Positions 1-10,071 of a DNA stretch of 64,000 nt are shown piece after piece. Position 1 is the first letter of the stretch; each line of letters starts with the position of its first letter. This DNA comes from Chitinophaga barathri (GTDB lineage: Bacteria; Bacteroidota; Bacteroidia; Chitinophagales; Chitinophagaceae): positions 1 to 64,000 of the forward strand of contig NZ_RMBX01000009.1 of NCBI RefSeq assembly GCF_003807585.1, in the 5' to 3' direction. A program made the position numbers and the translations under genes. The notes below the pieces were generated by a model, which was not told the DNA's origin, did no database searches, and worked only from the letters and a program-made list of their open reading frames with translations.

Positions 1-238
1 GATTAGCATTGCGAACGGTCTTTTGACCAATGACGACAAATAATCTGATTCCTTTTTCCTCTTCTGTTTTTTTTACATAAAACTAAGTTCTTCCTATTTT
101 ATAGCCACTACAAACATAGGATGACGGCCTTTTCACAACGACGCACCAAACAACGCTGGTTCTGTGTTGGAGTTTTCCGTATTACTAAAGCCCTTACACT
201 AAAGTGCATAGTTTTAATTAACGGCCGGGACCAACAAA
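1..238. other. intergenic, no gene seen
   Basis: I see no convincing coding region, RNA gene or repeat here. The stretch is A/T rich with several T runs and lies downstream of the ribBA terminator. It may be the upstream region of a gene outside the window, but nothing in it proves that. Confidence 0.5.
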
Positions 239-270
239 AAAGCCGTCCCGGAATTCTCCGGGACGGCTTT
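239..270 (-). terminator. intrinsic terminator of ribBA
   Basis: A perfect 14-bp inverted repeat, AAAGCCGTCCCGGA / TCCGGGACGGCTTT, with a 4-nt ATTC loop. It lies 20 bp past the ribBA stop codon. Read on the minus strand, the stem is followed by a T run (A run at 236-240 on the plus strand), as expected for a rho-independent terminator. Confidence 0.9.
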
Positions 271-289
271 GAATATTGGTAAGGGGAAA

Positions 290-1492
290 TTATCCTTTCA
301 GAATCTCGTGCCCCAGTTTGTCGCGTTTGGTCTTGAGATAGAACTCGTTATGCGGGTTGGGCGATACTTCGATGGCCACGTTTTCCACCACTTCCAGGCC
401 GTAACCTTTCAGGCCGGCGCGTTTGCGGGGGTTGTTCGTGATCAGGCGCATCTTGGTAACGTTCAGGTGGCGGAGGATCTGGGCGCCAACGCCGTAGTCC
501 CGCTCGTCCATACCGAAGCCCAGTTCCAGATTGGCCTCTACGGTGTCTTTGCCCTCTTCCTGGAGTTTATAGGCCTTCAGTTTGTTCATCAGGCCAATGC
601 CCCTGCCTTCCTGGTTCATGTACAGGATGAGGCCTTTGCCTTCTTTTTCGACCATCTGCATGGCGGCCTGGAGCTGTTCACCGCAGTCGCAGCGGAGGGA
701 ATGCAGGATGTCCCCCGTAAAACAGCTGGAGTGCACGCGTACCAGTACCGGGTCTCCCTGGTTCCAATCACCTTTTTTGAGGGCCATATGCATATCGCCG
801 GAGTTCAGCTGTTTGAAGGCTACCAGCTCAAAATTGCCGTATTTGGTGGGCATCTGCACGCGTACTTCTTCCTCGATGAGGGATTCCGTGCGGAGGCGGT
901 ATTCGATAAGGTCTTTGATGGAGATCAGCTTCAGGTTGAACCGGCGGGCGATTTCGCGGAGCTCGGGGAGGCGGGCCATGGAGCCGTCTTCGTTCATGAT
1001 CTCCACCAGTACGCCCGCGGGCTCGAAGCCGGCGAGGCGGGCGAGGTCTATGGTAGCTTCCGTGTGGCCGGTACGGCGCAGTACGCCGCCCTTTTTGGCT
1101 CTCAGCGGGAAAATATGCCCGGGTTTGCCCAGTTCTTCGGGGCGGGTATCGGGATGGATGAGCGCCTGGACGGTTTTGGCGCGGTCATGGGCGGAAATGC
1201 CCGTGGTGCAGCCGTTGCCCAGGAGGTCCACCGAAACGGTAAAAGGCGTTTGATGAAGGGCGGTATTGTCCCGCACCATAAGTTCAAGTCCCAGTTCCTC
1301 GCAGCGTTCTTCCACTAAAGGGGCGCAGATAAGGCCCCTGCCGTGCGTGCTCATGAAATTGATGATCTCCGGTGTTACGTTGCGTGCGGCTGTGATAAAA
1401 TCCCCCTCGTTTTCGCGGTCTTCATCATCCACTACAATCACCAGTTTCCCCAGTTTTATATCCTCAATGGCGGATTCAATGGTATCCAGCAT
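290..1492 (-). CDS. ribBA: bifunctional 3,4-dihydroxy-2-butanone-4-phosphate synthase / GTP cyclohydrolase II
   Basis: Cytoplasmic enzyme that supplies both precursors of riboflavin: it makes the four-carbon unit from ribulose 5-phosphate and opens GTP to the diaminopyrimidine. The 400-residue protein has the usual fusion length. The N-terminal DHBP synthase half carries the acidic metal-binding motif [10 protein letters not shown] (residues 22-31) and HGRG (50-53). The C-terminal half carries the zinc cysteines of GTP cyclohydrolase II (C257, C268, C270 in [16 protein letters not shown]) and the NQEGRGIGL segment. It is a single-gene unit, with a Bacteroidetes -7 element upstream and a strong terminator downstream. 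I looked for an FMN riboswitch in the leader and saw none. Confidence 0.97.
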   Translation of the reverse strand: MLDTIESAIEDIKLGKLVIVVDDEDRENEGDFITAARNVTPEIINFMSTHGRGLICAPLVEERCEELGLELMVRDNTALHQTPFTVSVDLLGNGCTTGISAHDRAKTVQALIHPDTRPEELGKPGHIFPLRAKKGGVLRRTGHTEATIDLARLAGFEPAGVLVEIMNEDGSMARLPELREIARRFNLKLISIKDLIEYRLRTESLIEEEVRVQMPTKYGNFELVAFKQLNSGDMHMALKKGDWNQGDPVLVRVHSSCFTGDILHSLRCDCGEQLQAAMQMVEKEGKGLILYMNQEGRGIGLMNKLKAYKLQEEGKDTVEANLELGFGMDERDYGVGAQILRHLNVTKMRLITNNPRKRAGLKGYGLEVVENVAIEVSPNPHNEFYLKTKRDKLGHEILKG

Positions 1493-1524
1493 AATATGAT
1501 TCCTCGGTTAGTATAAAAGATGTG

Positions 1525-1532
1525 CAAAGTTA
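1525..1532 (-). promoter_or_regulatory. Bacteroidetes -7 promoter element for ribBA
   Basis: On the minus strand this reads TAACTTTG, an exact match to the TAnnTTTG consensus of the Bacteroidetes primary sigma factor, 32 bp before the ribBA start codon. No clear TTTG -33 box sits at the right distance, so the call rests on the -7 element alone. Confidence 0.45.
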
Positions 1533-1808
1533 GGATATAAAGTTGAGGTTTGGGGATATGGGACCTGCCCACTACCCTTTGGGTAACTGTGGATAACTTC
1601 CCGTATTATATTTATTTTAATTCGATTTATTGAAAATTCTACAGTAAAACCTGAACATTTCAGCTTTGAAAAAGGTTATAACAGGTAAGAAATCAAAATC
1701 TAACCGCATTTAACTTACAATCGATTAACATGTAACAATTTGTTAATTTCAAGTTAAAGTTCGAACGGCATATTTCGTCATCTTTGCTGCATCATCAAAT
1801 CGTTTGTT

Positions 1809-4800
1809 ATGGGATTTAAAAGATTACTCACTACATGCTTACTGCTACTGGGTGTGGTCTCCGCATTTGCGCAGGTTACTACCGGTGGTATGACGGGAAC
1901 TATTAAAGACGCCTCAACCGGCGAAGTATTAATTGGCGCCACTGTAAAGGCGGTACACATTCCTACCGGCTCCGTATACGGAACCACTACCCTCGAAACA
2001 GGCCGTTACAATATCCCCAACATGCGTGTTGGAGGACCTTATACCGTTACTGTTACCTACGTCAGCTACAAAGAAGAAAAAACTGAGAACGTAAGCCTTC
2101 CCCTGGGCCAGACCCTCCGGCTTGATTTCTCCCTTCAGACCGCCGCCACCGGCTTACAGGAAGTGGTGATCAAAGGACGCCAGGATAAGACCTTTAACCC
2201 TTCCCGCACCGGCGCAGCCACTTTTATCAACAGCCAGCAGCTGAACAACCTGCCTACGCTGAACCGCGGCGTGGAAGACTTCACCAAACTCACGCCCCAA
2301 TCCGGCAAGAAGCTGAACTTTGCGGGCCGTAACGGTTTGTACAACAGCTTCACGATAGACGGGTCTACGTTCAACAACGCCTTCGGTCTTTCCGAGCTGC
2401 CCGGCGGGCAGACAAACGCTCAGCCCATCAGTCTTGACGCGATAGAGCAGTTGCAGATCAACCTGGCGCCTTATGATGTAAAACTGAGCGGCTTTACCGG
2501 CGCGGGCATCAATGCGGTTACCAGGGGCGGTACCAATGAAATATCCGCTTCCGTATATACTTTTATCCGCAGCAAAGAACTGACGGGCAAAAAAGTGGAA
2601 GGAAACGAGGTAGTAAGGAATGACTTCAAACAGAACCAATACGGCTTCCGCATTGGCGGTCCGTTGATCAAGAACAAACTGTTCTTTTTCATCAATGCCG
2701 AAATGGAAAGACAAACCACTCCTTCCAGCACCTGGAGGGCCAACCGCGATACTTCTATTAAAGAAGCAAGGCTGCTGCCTCCCGGCGTTTCCTTCGTACG
2801 CGCGGGCCTGCTGGATTCACTGAGCACCCTGCTGAAGGACCAGTATGGTTATGACCCGGGAAGGTATGAGGACTTCTCTCTCCCGACCAATAACGACAAG
2901 ATCACTTTCCGCCTGGACTGGAACATCAACGAAAAGAACAAATTCACGTTCCGTTACTCCTGGCTGAATGCCTACAGGGATATTGCACCCAGCACTTCCA
3001 ACTCCAACGGCCGCGGCGCAAGCCTCACCTCCCTCTGGTTTGAGAATATGAAATACCGCCAGTTCAACAAGCTCAATTCATTTGCGGCAGAATGGAACAG
3101 CACTATTTCCAACAAGTTCTCCAACAACCTGAGCGTTAACTACAGCCGGTTCAGGGACAAACGCGACATCTTCGGCGGTAAACCCTTCCCCGTGGTGGAC
3201 ATCCAGAACGGCAGCGGTCAGAACATGATCTCATTCGGTTCCGAGCCATTCAGCGGCCTGAACAATTCTTCGCAGGACCTCTGGCAGATCACGAACAACT
3301 TCAATATTTATTCCGGTAAACATACTTTCCTGTTTGGCGTAAGCGCGGACTACAATAAGTTCTCCAACGGTTTCGCCCAGTTCATTTACGGCCAGTACAG
3401 GTTTGCGGACCCGCAATCTTTCTTTAACGCGACCGAGGGCGCTCCTGTCAATCCCCTGCTGTACCAGCTGACCTACTCAGCCATACAGGGCGACCCCGCC
3501 CCGATTGCCAAAATGAATACGGCGAGTATTGCACTGTATGCACAGGACGAATTCCAGATCAAAGAGAACTTCAGGCTCACCTACGGCCTCAGGGTAGACA
3601 TGCCCTGGTACCCTACGGACCTGATGGCCAATGATAAAGTAACGGCCATGACGTTCCGCGATGGCGAAAAGCTGGACGTGTCCCAACTACCCAAAATGCA
3701 GGTGCTCTGGAGCCCCCGCCTCGGCTTTAACTGGGATGTGATGAATAACCAACGCCTCCAGGTACGTGGTGGTACAGGTATCTTCACCGGGCGTATACCT
3801 TTTGTATGGGCAGTGAACCAGGCCGGCCAGAACGGTCTCCTTTTCGGTTCCGAATTCTCTCAGCCGCCCACGGCACCCAACAACCGGTACTTTACGGATG
3901 ACGTAACTGCATACATCCCTGCCAACGCATCAGCGGCGCCTACTTATCAGCTAGCCACAATGGATAAGGATTTCAAATACCCCCAGGTATGGCGCTCCAA
4001 CCTGGCAGCAGACATACGCCTCCCGGCGGATTTCGTGCTGACGCTGGAAGGTATCTATACCAAAGACGTCAACGCTGTGTTTCACCGTGATGCCAACCTG
4101 GTAGCACCCAACGGTACGCTTGTGGGACCTGACAACAGGGCTACTTTCCCCGGCGGCACCGCAAACCGCATAAACCCTTCTGTTGTAAACGCAATCGTAC
4201 TGGACAATACTTCTAAAGGGTATTCCTATGCCCTCACCGCACAGTTGCAGAAGAACTTCGATTTCGGTTTAGGCGGCTCTATCGCCTACACCTACACCGA
4301 TGCCAAGGACGTTACCTCAAGCCCCGGCTCACAGGCTGCCAGCGCCTTCAACGGCAACCAGATCGTAGGTGACCCGAACATTCCGGTATTAGCCCGTACC
4401 AACTTCCTCGTAAGGAACCGTGTGATCGGCCAGCTGAGCTACGACATCAAATGGGCTAAGTTCCTGGGTACCACCCTCTCCCTCGTTTATGAAGGACAGG
4501 TGTATGGCGACCAGTTCAACAACAGCCGCATAAGCTACGTATATGGCGGCAGCGGTGCAATCGGCAATAACGATAACAGCACCAGCAATGACCTGATCTA
4601 TATTCCCCGGAACGAATCGGACATCATCCTGATACCGAGCGCCACTCAGAATGGCGTCGTGGATACCCGTACCCCGGCGCAGATCTGGACCGACCTGAAC
4701 AATTACCTCAACAACAACAAATATCTGAACGGGCGCCGTGGCCAATATGCGGAAAGGAACGGCATAGAGTTTCCCTGGGCTAACCGCTTCGACTTCAGGT

Positions 4801-5075
4801 TATTGCAGGAATTTGATTTCAGCAAACTGGCACCCAAGTCCAAAAGCAAACTTCAGCTTACGCTGGACGTGATCAACATCGGCAACCTGTTTAACAGCGA
4901 CTGGGGCGTTACTCAAAACGCCACGCCGAATAACTTCCTGACCTTCAGGGATAAGAACGGCCCCGGCGGCCAGCCCCGTTATTCTTTCAACAGGATCGAC
5001 GGACCATGGCAGGTGAATACCGGTATCGCTTCCCGCTGGCAGATGCAGCTGGGCGCGAGGTATATCTTTAACTAA
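1809..5075 (+). CDS. Oar-like TonB-dependent outer-membrane receptor
   Basis: Large outer-membrane beta-barrel (1088 residues) expected to import an unknown substrate with TonB energy. It has a cleavable signal peptide (residues 1-22, ending AFA-Q), a carboxypeptidase-regulatory-like beta-sandwich at about 27-110 (GTIKDASTGEVLIGATV), and a plug at roughly 115-240 containing NGLYNSFTIDGS. The long barrel ends in the aromatic pattern ARYIFN. This architecture matches Oar/OmpA-related TonB receptors rather than SusC: there is no SusD partner next to it and no STN domain. It is a monocistron with a strong terminator after the stop. The substrate cannot be read from the sequence. Confidence 0.9.
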   Translation: MGFKRLLTTCLLLLGVVSAFAQVTTGGMTGTIKDASTGEVLIGATVKAVHIPTGSVYGTTTLETGRYNIPNMRVGGPYTVTVTYVSYKEEKTENVSLPLGQTLRLDFSLQTAATGLQEVVIKGRQDKTFNPSRTGAATFINSQQLNNLPTLNRGVEDFTKLTPQSGKKLNFAGRNGLYNSFTIDGSTFNNAFGLSELPGGQTNAQPISLDAIEQLQINLAPYDVKLSGFTGAGINAVTRGGTNEISASVYTFIRSKELTGKKVEGNEVVRNDFKQNQYGFRIGGPLIKNKLFFFINAEMERQTTPSSTWRANRDTSIKEARLLPPGVSFVRAGLLDSLSTLLKDQYGYDPGRYEDFSLPTNNDKITFRLDWNINEKNKFTFRYSWLNAYRDIAPSTSNSNGRGASLTSLWFENMKYRQFNKLNSFAAEWNSTISNKFSNNLSVNYSRFRDKRDIFGGKPFPVVDIQNGSGQNMISFGSEPFSGLNNSSQDLWQITNNFNIYSGKHTFLFGVSADYNKFSNGFAQFIYGQYRFADPQSFFNATEGAPVNPLLYQLTYSAIQGDPAPIAKMNTASIALYAQDEFQIKENFRLTYGLRVDMPWYPTDLMANDKVTAMTFRDGEKLDVSQLPKMQVLWSPRLGFNWDVMNNQRLQVRGGTGIFTGRIPFVWAVNQAGQNGLLFGSEFSQPPTAPNNRYFTDDVTAYIPANASAAPTYQLATMDKDFKYPQVWRSNLAADIRLPADFVLTLEGIYTKDVNAVFHRDANLVAPNGTLVGPDNRATFPGGTANRINPSVVNAIVLDNTSKGYSYALTAQLQKNFDFGLGGSIAYTYTDAKDVTSSPGSQAASAFNGNQIVGDPNIPVLARTNFLVRNRVIGQLSYDIKWAKFLGTTLSLVYEGQVYGDQFNNSRISYVYGGSGAIGNNDNSTSNDLIYIPRNESDIILIPSATQNGVVDTRTPAQIWTDLNNYLNNNKYLNGRRGQYAERNGIEFPWANRFDFRLLQEFDFSKLAPKSKSKLQLTLDVINIGNLFNSDWGVTQNATPNNFLTFRDKNGPGGQPRYSFNRIDGPWQVNTGIASRWQMQLGARYIFN

Positions 5076-5096
5076 GGAATACTTTTCGGAAATATG

Positions 5097-5146
5097 GGGC
5101 CGACCAAAAAGCAAACTTTGCTAATTGGTCGGCCCTTTGTTTTTTG
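5097..5146 (+). terminator. intrinsic terminator of the Oar-like receptor gene
   Basis: Stem GGGCCGACCAA / TTGGTCGGCCC (5097-5107 with 5125-5135), with a second inner stem AGCAAA / TTTGCT in the loop, followed by the T-rich tract TTTGTTTTTT. The same GGGCCGACC stem recurs in the terminator at 7544-7586. Confidence 0.9.
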
Positions 5147-5432
5147 TGAGGAGTTTTGATGGTAGCTACAATCCGGCTTTAACTTTTGCCTAGATCTCCA
5201 GATTAATCATTATCGTGATACTGAGGATGTCAAGCCTGCCATCCGTTCGCCAGTGGTTCTACGCATATTTCCCTCCAAGGGTTTATACGTAATTTGAATA
5301 TTGCACACGCGATCATTTTGTATTTATCATATTATTGCATCATTTACAACTGCTATTTTTTTCACTAAGCTGAGGTGGCACCCTCTCCCATTTTCTGAAA
5401 CAAGTCAACCCATTTCCCTAAACGTAAAAACT

Positions 5433-6794
5433 ATGAAGAATAACTCCATCTTGCAACTCTTAGCCAGCATGTTTCTATTGTTTCTGATAATTGCAGCTTG
5501 CAATAAACAACAAAATACCGCTGAACCTCCCCATCTACAAATTCCAGCTATCCTACAATTATCCGACAGCGCCGATAGTCGGCTTATCACCTTGATAAAG
5601 GAAATTCAAAAAAAACAATATCAAACTGCTTACCTGCTTGGATTGGAGGATAAATATGGAATGCCGCTGTGGGAAAAGGGCCTGATTGGGCAACGCAACA
5701 GCACCACGGTATATACGATCCCCTTAAAACTTTCAGGTGCTTCAAAGATTTCTGGATTTATTGCCTTTGAGTTGGGGGATTCGCTACAGTACCAGCTCTA
5801 TCCGAATGTTGATGTTAATTATTACGGGTACAGCAGAAAAAAAGGCGCTGCAAATGGCGTAAAGGTCAAAAATCTCATGATGGCACTTAATGCGAGGACT
5901 ACGGGAGAAAACAATCCCATAGAACCTCCCCTTGATTGCATTGAACGAAAGTATCTCGAAAATGCCCGGATAGCCGATAATCACGGTAAGGTAACCATTA
6001 ACACAAAAATATTCGTTGTAGAAAGCTGCTATTCATGGTGGGTCTGCATCGCAGACGCTGAAGGAAACTGCATTACTGAAAAGGTGTATCATCAGGACTG
6101 TGTTAGCCAGACATACTGGATCAGCGACGAATGGGAAAGTGGAGGCGTCGGCGGGGAAGGACCAGGAAGCGGAGGTTCCGGCAGTGAAGGCGGTGGCGGA
6201 AATGGAGCGGGAAGCAATCCTGGCGGCGGCGGAAGCGGCCTTCCCGGATCCTGCGACAATGTGCCTCTGCCCGACGAGTTACCGGAGATAGACGATGCTC
6301 AGATGGCTCTCATCCCCTGCAAAAGCTCGTTTAATCTGGTAAGGGACCCAGTAGACACGTGGCAAGCTGCCGTGATCAGCGATTATCGGTTTGGGTTTCA
6401 TAACCCGACTAGAAGCAGTAGTATCTTTGAAGTGAATGTTGGAACAGTTGAAGTAGGGTTACCCAGGCAAACATATGCAGGAGATATCATTCACGCTTCA
6501 GAAGCAGGAGACATTCTAACCGACGCAGCCAAAAGTGCGGAAAGGACCATCAACAGGGCGATAGCATTATATGTTATGGCAAATCCTAACGCCATGCCAC
6601 ATAATTTCAACGATGATACTTTCGTGGCGATGTTCAAAAATGCATGGCAATATGAAATTGACATCAGGCTTCGCAAGAAATATTACCAGAACCAATATGT
6701 ATCTCCATCAAGGGTATCAACCGATGTGAGCTCTTTTACTGTGAAAGATCCCACACTCTGGAGGACCTTAAAGTTTTGGGGCAGGGACTGTTAA
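5433..6794 (+). CDS. lipoprotein of unknown function with glycine-rich linker
   Basis: Probable exported lipoprotein of 453 residues. I chose the internal ATG at 5433 because it starts a clear lipoprotein signal (hydrophobic stretch, then IIAAC, acylated Cys at 22); the frame stays open upstream to an ATG at 5301, but that would bury the signal. Three parts are visible: an N-terminal domain (about 25-235), a low-complexity Gly/Ser/Glu linker (about 237-269) and a C-terminal domain (about 270-453) ending in Cys. I recognise no family. A conserved front, a glycine linker and a separate C-terminal domain recall multi-domain surface or toxin-like proteins, but no catalytic motif supports that. 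Base composition is more A/T rich than its neighbours, which hints at transfer. It is followed after 25 bp by a second exported protein. Confidence 0.75.
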   Translation: MKNNSILQLLASMFLLFLIIAACNKQQNTAEPPHLQIPAILQLSDSADSRLITLIKEIQKKQYQTAYLLGLEDKYGMPLWEKGLIGQRNSTTVYTIPLKLSGASKISGFIAFELGDSLQYQLYPNVDVNYYGYSRKKGAANGVKVKNLMMALNARTTGENNPIEPPLDCIERKYLENARIADNHGKVTINTKIFVVESCYSWWVCIADAEGNCITEKVYHQDCVSQTYWISDEWESGGVGGEGPGSGGSGSEGGGGNGAGSNPGGGGSGLPGSCDNVPLPDELPEIDDAQMALIPCKSSFNLVRDPVDTWQAAVISDYRFGFHNPTRSSSIFEVNVGTVEVGLPRQTYAGDIIHASEAGDILTDAAKSAERTINRAIALYVMANPNAMPHNFNDDTFVAMFKNAWQYEIDIRLRKKYYQNQYVSPSRVSTDVSSFTVKDPTLWRTLKFWGRDC

Positions 6795-6819
6795 AGAATT
6801 TTTTGTTAATTTCACGATA

Positions 6820-7416
6820 ATGGTTACCCGAATAACATTTTTAATGGCACTCATTTTGATGCAAATGTTGTCAACCAAACAATCCCTTGGACAAATGAAC
6901 AATAAGCTGAACGAAACCGGCTTTGGGAGTATTCAGATTGGAAAAAAAATAACAGACCTGGACAGCGTAATTTTGTATTCAATATTCCCCCAACGCGAGG
7001 ATTACTTTTCTAATGATGAGAACCACACATTCTTCGTTTACACCGGCGATATCTATCAATTGACCGGAAGCGCCCTACTTTCAGGAAGTATAGAGCGGAT
7101 ATTTATTGTTCCGGATAAAGAGATGAAAGTGACCCTTATTGAAATATTGTTTGCCCCAACTGATGAAACCGCTGAAATCTTTACGATCTTAAATGATGTG
7201 TATGGTCCGCCGAATTCAGGGATGTCTGGTCTCTCAGGAGGTCATAAGCACAGTGAGCATTCAAACTGGCATCTTGATAACGGGAAAGTATTATTGAGCT
7301 TTTCGGCATTTTTGGCAAGCTCAGATTTGGGCACCTCCAGCCTTTCCCTTACAATGTCCGCTGTTTACGATGGACAGACTTCCGATTTCTCGATTTACAG
7401 AATGAAACAAAAATAA
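6820..7416 (+). CDS. exported protein of unknown function
   Basis: A 198-residue protein with an N-terminal hydrophobic signal (residues 1-25, ending SLGQ) and no other membrane segment. The body has alternating beta-like stretches and a short GMSGLSGGHKHSEHSNWH segment rich in Gly, Ser and His. I recognise no family. It lies 25 bp after the glycine-linker lipoprotein, on the same strand and with the same A/T-rich composition, so the two are probably co-transcribed and may work together. A terminator follows. Confidence 0.7.
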   Translation: MVTRITFLMALILMQMLSTKQSLGQMNNKLNETGFGSIQIGKKITDLDSVILYSIFPQREDYFSNDENHTFFVYTGDIYQLTGSALLSGSIERIFIVPDKEMKVTLIEILFAPTDETAEIFTILNDVYGPPNSGMSGLSGGHKHSEHSNWHLDNGKVLLSFSAFLASSDLGTSSLSLTMSAVYDGQTSDFSIYRMKQK

Positions 7417-7540
7417 ATGTTGGCAACTTAGGCTTCCTTTTTTGAGTCTTTCAGGTGGATTTTGTCCAGATTGTCGGCAAGGGCGGGCTATGAGCCCAAA
7501 CCCGGCTTTAAGCGCATATCGGCCCTCTTTCTGCAAGGAA

Positions 7541-7590
7541 AAAGGGCCGACCTTTTTCAGGACTATTAGTACTTTTCGGTCGGCCCCTTT
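7541..7590. terminator. bidirectional terminator between convergent genes
   Basis: Stem GGGCCGACC / GGTCGGCCC (7544-7552 with 7578-7586), flanked by an A run on the left and CTTTT on the right, so it can stop transcription from both sides. It lies between the exported protein ending at 7416 and the receptor gene ending at 7595. An alternative hairpin GGCCCT / AGGGCC at 7521-7548 overlaps the left arm. Confidence 0.8.
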
Positions 7591-7594
7591 TAAA

Positions 7595-9955
7595 TCAGAA
7601 ATTCACCGCCACGCTCGCCAGGAAGTTGATTGTCTTCTGGGGAGTACCAGTAGAGATCCAGTATTCTTCGTTCAGCAGGTTGTTCCCTTTCAGGGAGAAG
7701 CGGTATTTAGGCTGATCGTAATACAGGCCTACATTCAGCAGGGTGTATCCGGGTAATACAAATACGTTGCTGCTCTCGAACCAGGAATCGGACACATAGT
7801 TGCCGCCGATGCCGAAACCAAGGCCCCTGGCTTTACCACGGGTCAGGAAATAACTGGCCCAGAAGTTGGCTACATTTTTAGGGCTGGCCATCAATGTTTT
7901 GCCTTCCAGCGCCGGGGTGGCCTTTTTATACGTGTTGTCATTGTATGCATACCCGGCAAAAATGTTCAGGCCGGGAATTGGATTGGCGATCACTTCCGCT
8001 TCAAAGCCACGGCTGAGCTGGGTGCCATCCTGTACGGTGAACTGTTTGCTGTCTATGGTTTCCAGGCGGGTGGAATTTGTCACGTCGATATTGTAGTAGT
8101 TCACCGTTGCGTTCAGCTTTTTGTTGAATGCATCCACTTTGATACCGCCTTCCCACTGGTTGGCATACTGCGGCTTCAGCTCAAGGATGGTGCCATCCGG
8201 CTGTGTAGCGGGGCCGAGGTTCGCAAAACCGTTCATGTAGTTCGCGAAGAGAGACACCTTGTCTTTCACCACCTGGTACACGAGGCCCAATTTGGGCGAC
8301 AGTGCATTCTGTTTGTAACCGCCGGTAAATTTACTGGTGGCGAAGGAGTAAGTACCATCTGTGGTGTAGCGGTCCGCGCGAAGGCTCAGCATCGCCATCA
8401 GGCTGGGCGTGATGTTGAACACATCGGAAATATAAATGCCGTAGTTGTATGCTTTGGTGGAAGTACCGTTGAAACCCGCAGCCGCAGAACGGTCGTCGAT
8501 CTTTTGCGCGCTCATGTCCGGGATATTGCGGCGCAGGTTGATGGTATCGTAGGTGAATACGGCGCGGTACAGTTCGTTGTAGTTATAGTTGTAATCCAGG
8601 CCTATCACTACCCTGTTACGGAAGTTGCCGATCTTAAAATCACCGATAAAATTCTGCTGTACCTGTATGTTGCCAAAGGTCTCGGGTGTCTGGTTGCGCA
8701 TCCCGCGGGCGATGGTGGAGTCCGTCAGGAAGTTGAGGCTGGTCCACAGCAGGGATTTGTAAAAACCTTCGGAATAGAGGAAATTGGTCTCAGACTTCCA
8801 TTGGTCGGACATCTTGTATTCCAGTTTGAACTGCAGGTTGTTGATGCCGTTGGCAATGTCCACCCCGTTGTTGATGAGCGATTGTTTATAAGGCAGCTGG
8901 AGGTCTTTGAAATTACGTGCCGACATCTTTCCCAATGCGGCCGCTGAAATGCCGATGGTGGTAGTGGTGTAATAACCGCGCGTCATTTCCGCGTCCACCG
9001 TCAGTTTGGTGCGGTCGTTGAGCTGGTAGGTGAAAACGGGGGCGATGGTGAAGTTTTTGTTATACCCCTGATCCTGGAAAGAACCTTCCGACTGGAAAGC
9101 GGTATTGAGGCGGAACAGCATGGTCTTCGACTTGTTTACTGGCGTATTGATGTCCGCCGTGATCCTGGCGAACTCGAAGCTGCCGCCGGTAAGGCTTACC
9201 TCGCCGCCAAAGTGGTCATACGGTTTTTTGGTCACGTAGTTGAACACACCGCCGAAAGAAGTATTGCGGTTGCTGCCGAACAGGGTGCCTGAGGGGCCTT
9301 TGATGGCTTCAATCCGTTCCAGGATCACGGGGTTCAGCGGTACGATGGCGCTGGTGGCCATGCCGTTGCGCATACCGATGGTGCCTGAAAAACCACGGAG
9401 GCTGAGGCCCTGGGAGCCACCGGCCGAGAAGTTCGGCACAGCGCCGGCGATATTCCTGTAAATGTCAGTGCGTTCTATGACGAGCTGCTCTTTCATCACA
9501 ACCTGCCCCACGGTATGGTATACCTGCGGGTTTTCGAGGTTCTTGATCGGCAGGCGGGCGATCTGCTCACTTTCCTTGGTTACAAATTTATTGGATACGC
9601 CGCCGGTGATGGTTACTTCTCTCAGCTGGGTGCTGGATACCTGGAGTTCCAGGTTTACGGCGGTGGTCTGGCCTTTCTCCACGGTTACGTCCTGGCGGAG
9701 CGTTTCATATCCTACCAGCGAAACTTCCAGCTGGAATTTCCCTACGGGTACGCGGTTGATATAAAAAGAGCCGTCTTCGCGGGTGATACCGTGTTTGTTC
9801 GCGCCTTTCACCACTACGGTTACGGCTATTGCGGGACTGCCTTCATTCGTCGAGATCATTCCTTTGATCGATCCATACTCCGGCTCATTGGCTGTATTGC
9901 CTGCAAAAGCGGCAAACGGCAGCAGGAGGTATAGGAATTGTATAAGCTTCTTCAT
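7595..9955 (-). CDS. TonB-dependent siderophore receptor
   Basis: Outer-membrane receptor of 786 residues predicted to take up a ferric siderophore. I chose the ATG at 9955 because it begins a standard signal peptide (MKKLIQFLYLLLPFAAFA); seven more residues are open upstream. Next come a carboxypeptidase-regulatory-like domain (about 27-110), a plug with the siderophore-receptor pattern NFSAGGSQGLSLRGF, ERIEAIKGPSGTLFGS and VFNYVTKKP, and a barrel ending FLASVAVNF. It resembles the FhuA/FpvA branch rather than SusC. An enterochelin-esterase-like gene lies 116 bp upstream on the same strand, which fits an iron-uptake pair. Confidence 0.9.
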   Translation of the reverse strand: MKKLIQFLYLLLPFAAFAGNTANEPEYGSIKGMISTNEGSPAIAVTVVVKGANKHGITREDGSFYINRVPVGKFQLEVSLVGYETLRQDVTVEKGQTTAVNLELQVSSTQLREVTITGGVSNKFVTKESEQIARLPIKNLENPQVYHTVGQVVMKEQLVIERTDIYRNIAGAVPNFSAGGSQGLSLRGFSGTIGMRNGMATSAIVPLNPVILERIEAIKGPSGTLFGSNRNTSFGGVFNYVTKKPYDHFGGEVSLTGGSFEFARITADINTPVNKSKTMLFRLNTAFQSEGSFQDQGYNKNFTIAPVFTYQLNDRTKLTVDAEMTRGYYTTTTIGISAAALGKMSARNFKDLQLPYKQSLINNGVDIANGINNLQFKLEYKMSDQWKSETNFLYSEGFYKSLLWTSLNFLTDSTIARGMRNQTPETFGNIQVQQNFIGDFKIGNFRNRVVIGLDYNYNYNELYRAVFTYDTINLRRNIPDMSAQKIDDRSAAAGFNGTSTKAYNYGIYISDVFNITPSLMAMLSLRADRYTTDGTYSFATSKFTGGYKQNALSPKLGLVYQVVKDKVSLFANYMNGFANLGPATQPDGTILELKPQYANQWEGGIKVDAFNKKLNATVNYYNIDVTNSTRLETIDSKQFTVQDGTQLSRGFEAEVIANPIPGLNIFAGYAYNDNTYKKATPALEGKTLMASPKNVANFWASYFLTRGKARGLGFGIGGNYVSDSWFESSNVFVLPGYTLLNVGLYYDQPKYRFSLKGNNLLNEEYWISTGTPQKTINFLASVAVNF

Positions 9956-10071
9956 CTTTCGTAAAAGTTTCCGCAAAGGTTGCCCGTCCGGGGTCCGGTA
10001 GTTTTAACATTCGGGAAAAAGATTTACGCAAAAGGGAAAAATGCGGGCAGGATAAGAATAGAGACCAGTTT

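Noticed and set aside
269-1318. Long plus-strand ORF opposite ribBA
   Set aside because: It is the antisense shadow of a well-recognised enzyme gene, with no protein family character.
1493-1808. FMN riboswitch upstream of ribBA
   Set aside because: I looked for the conserved FMN aptamer segments on the minus strand of the leader and found none; the space between promoter and ATG is only about 30 bp.
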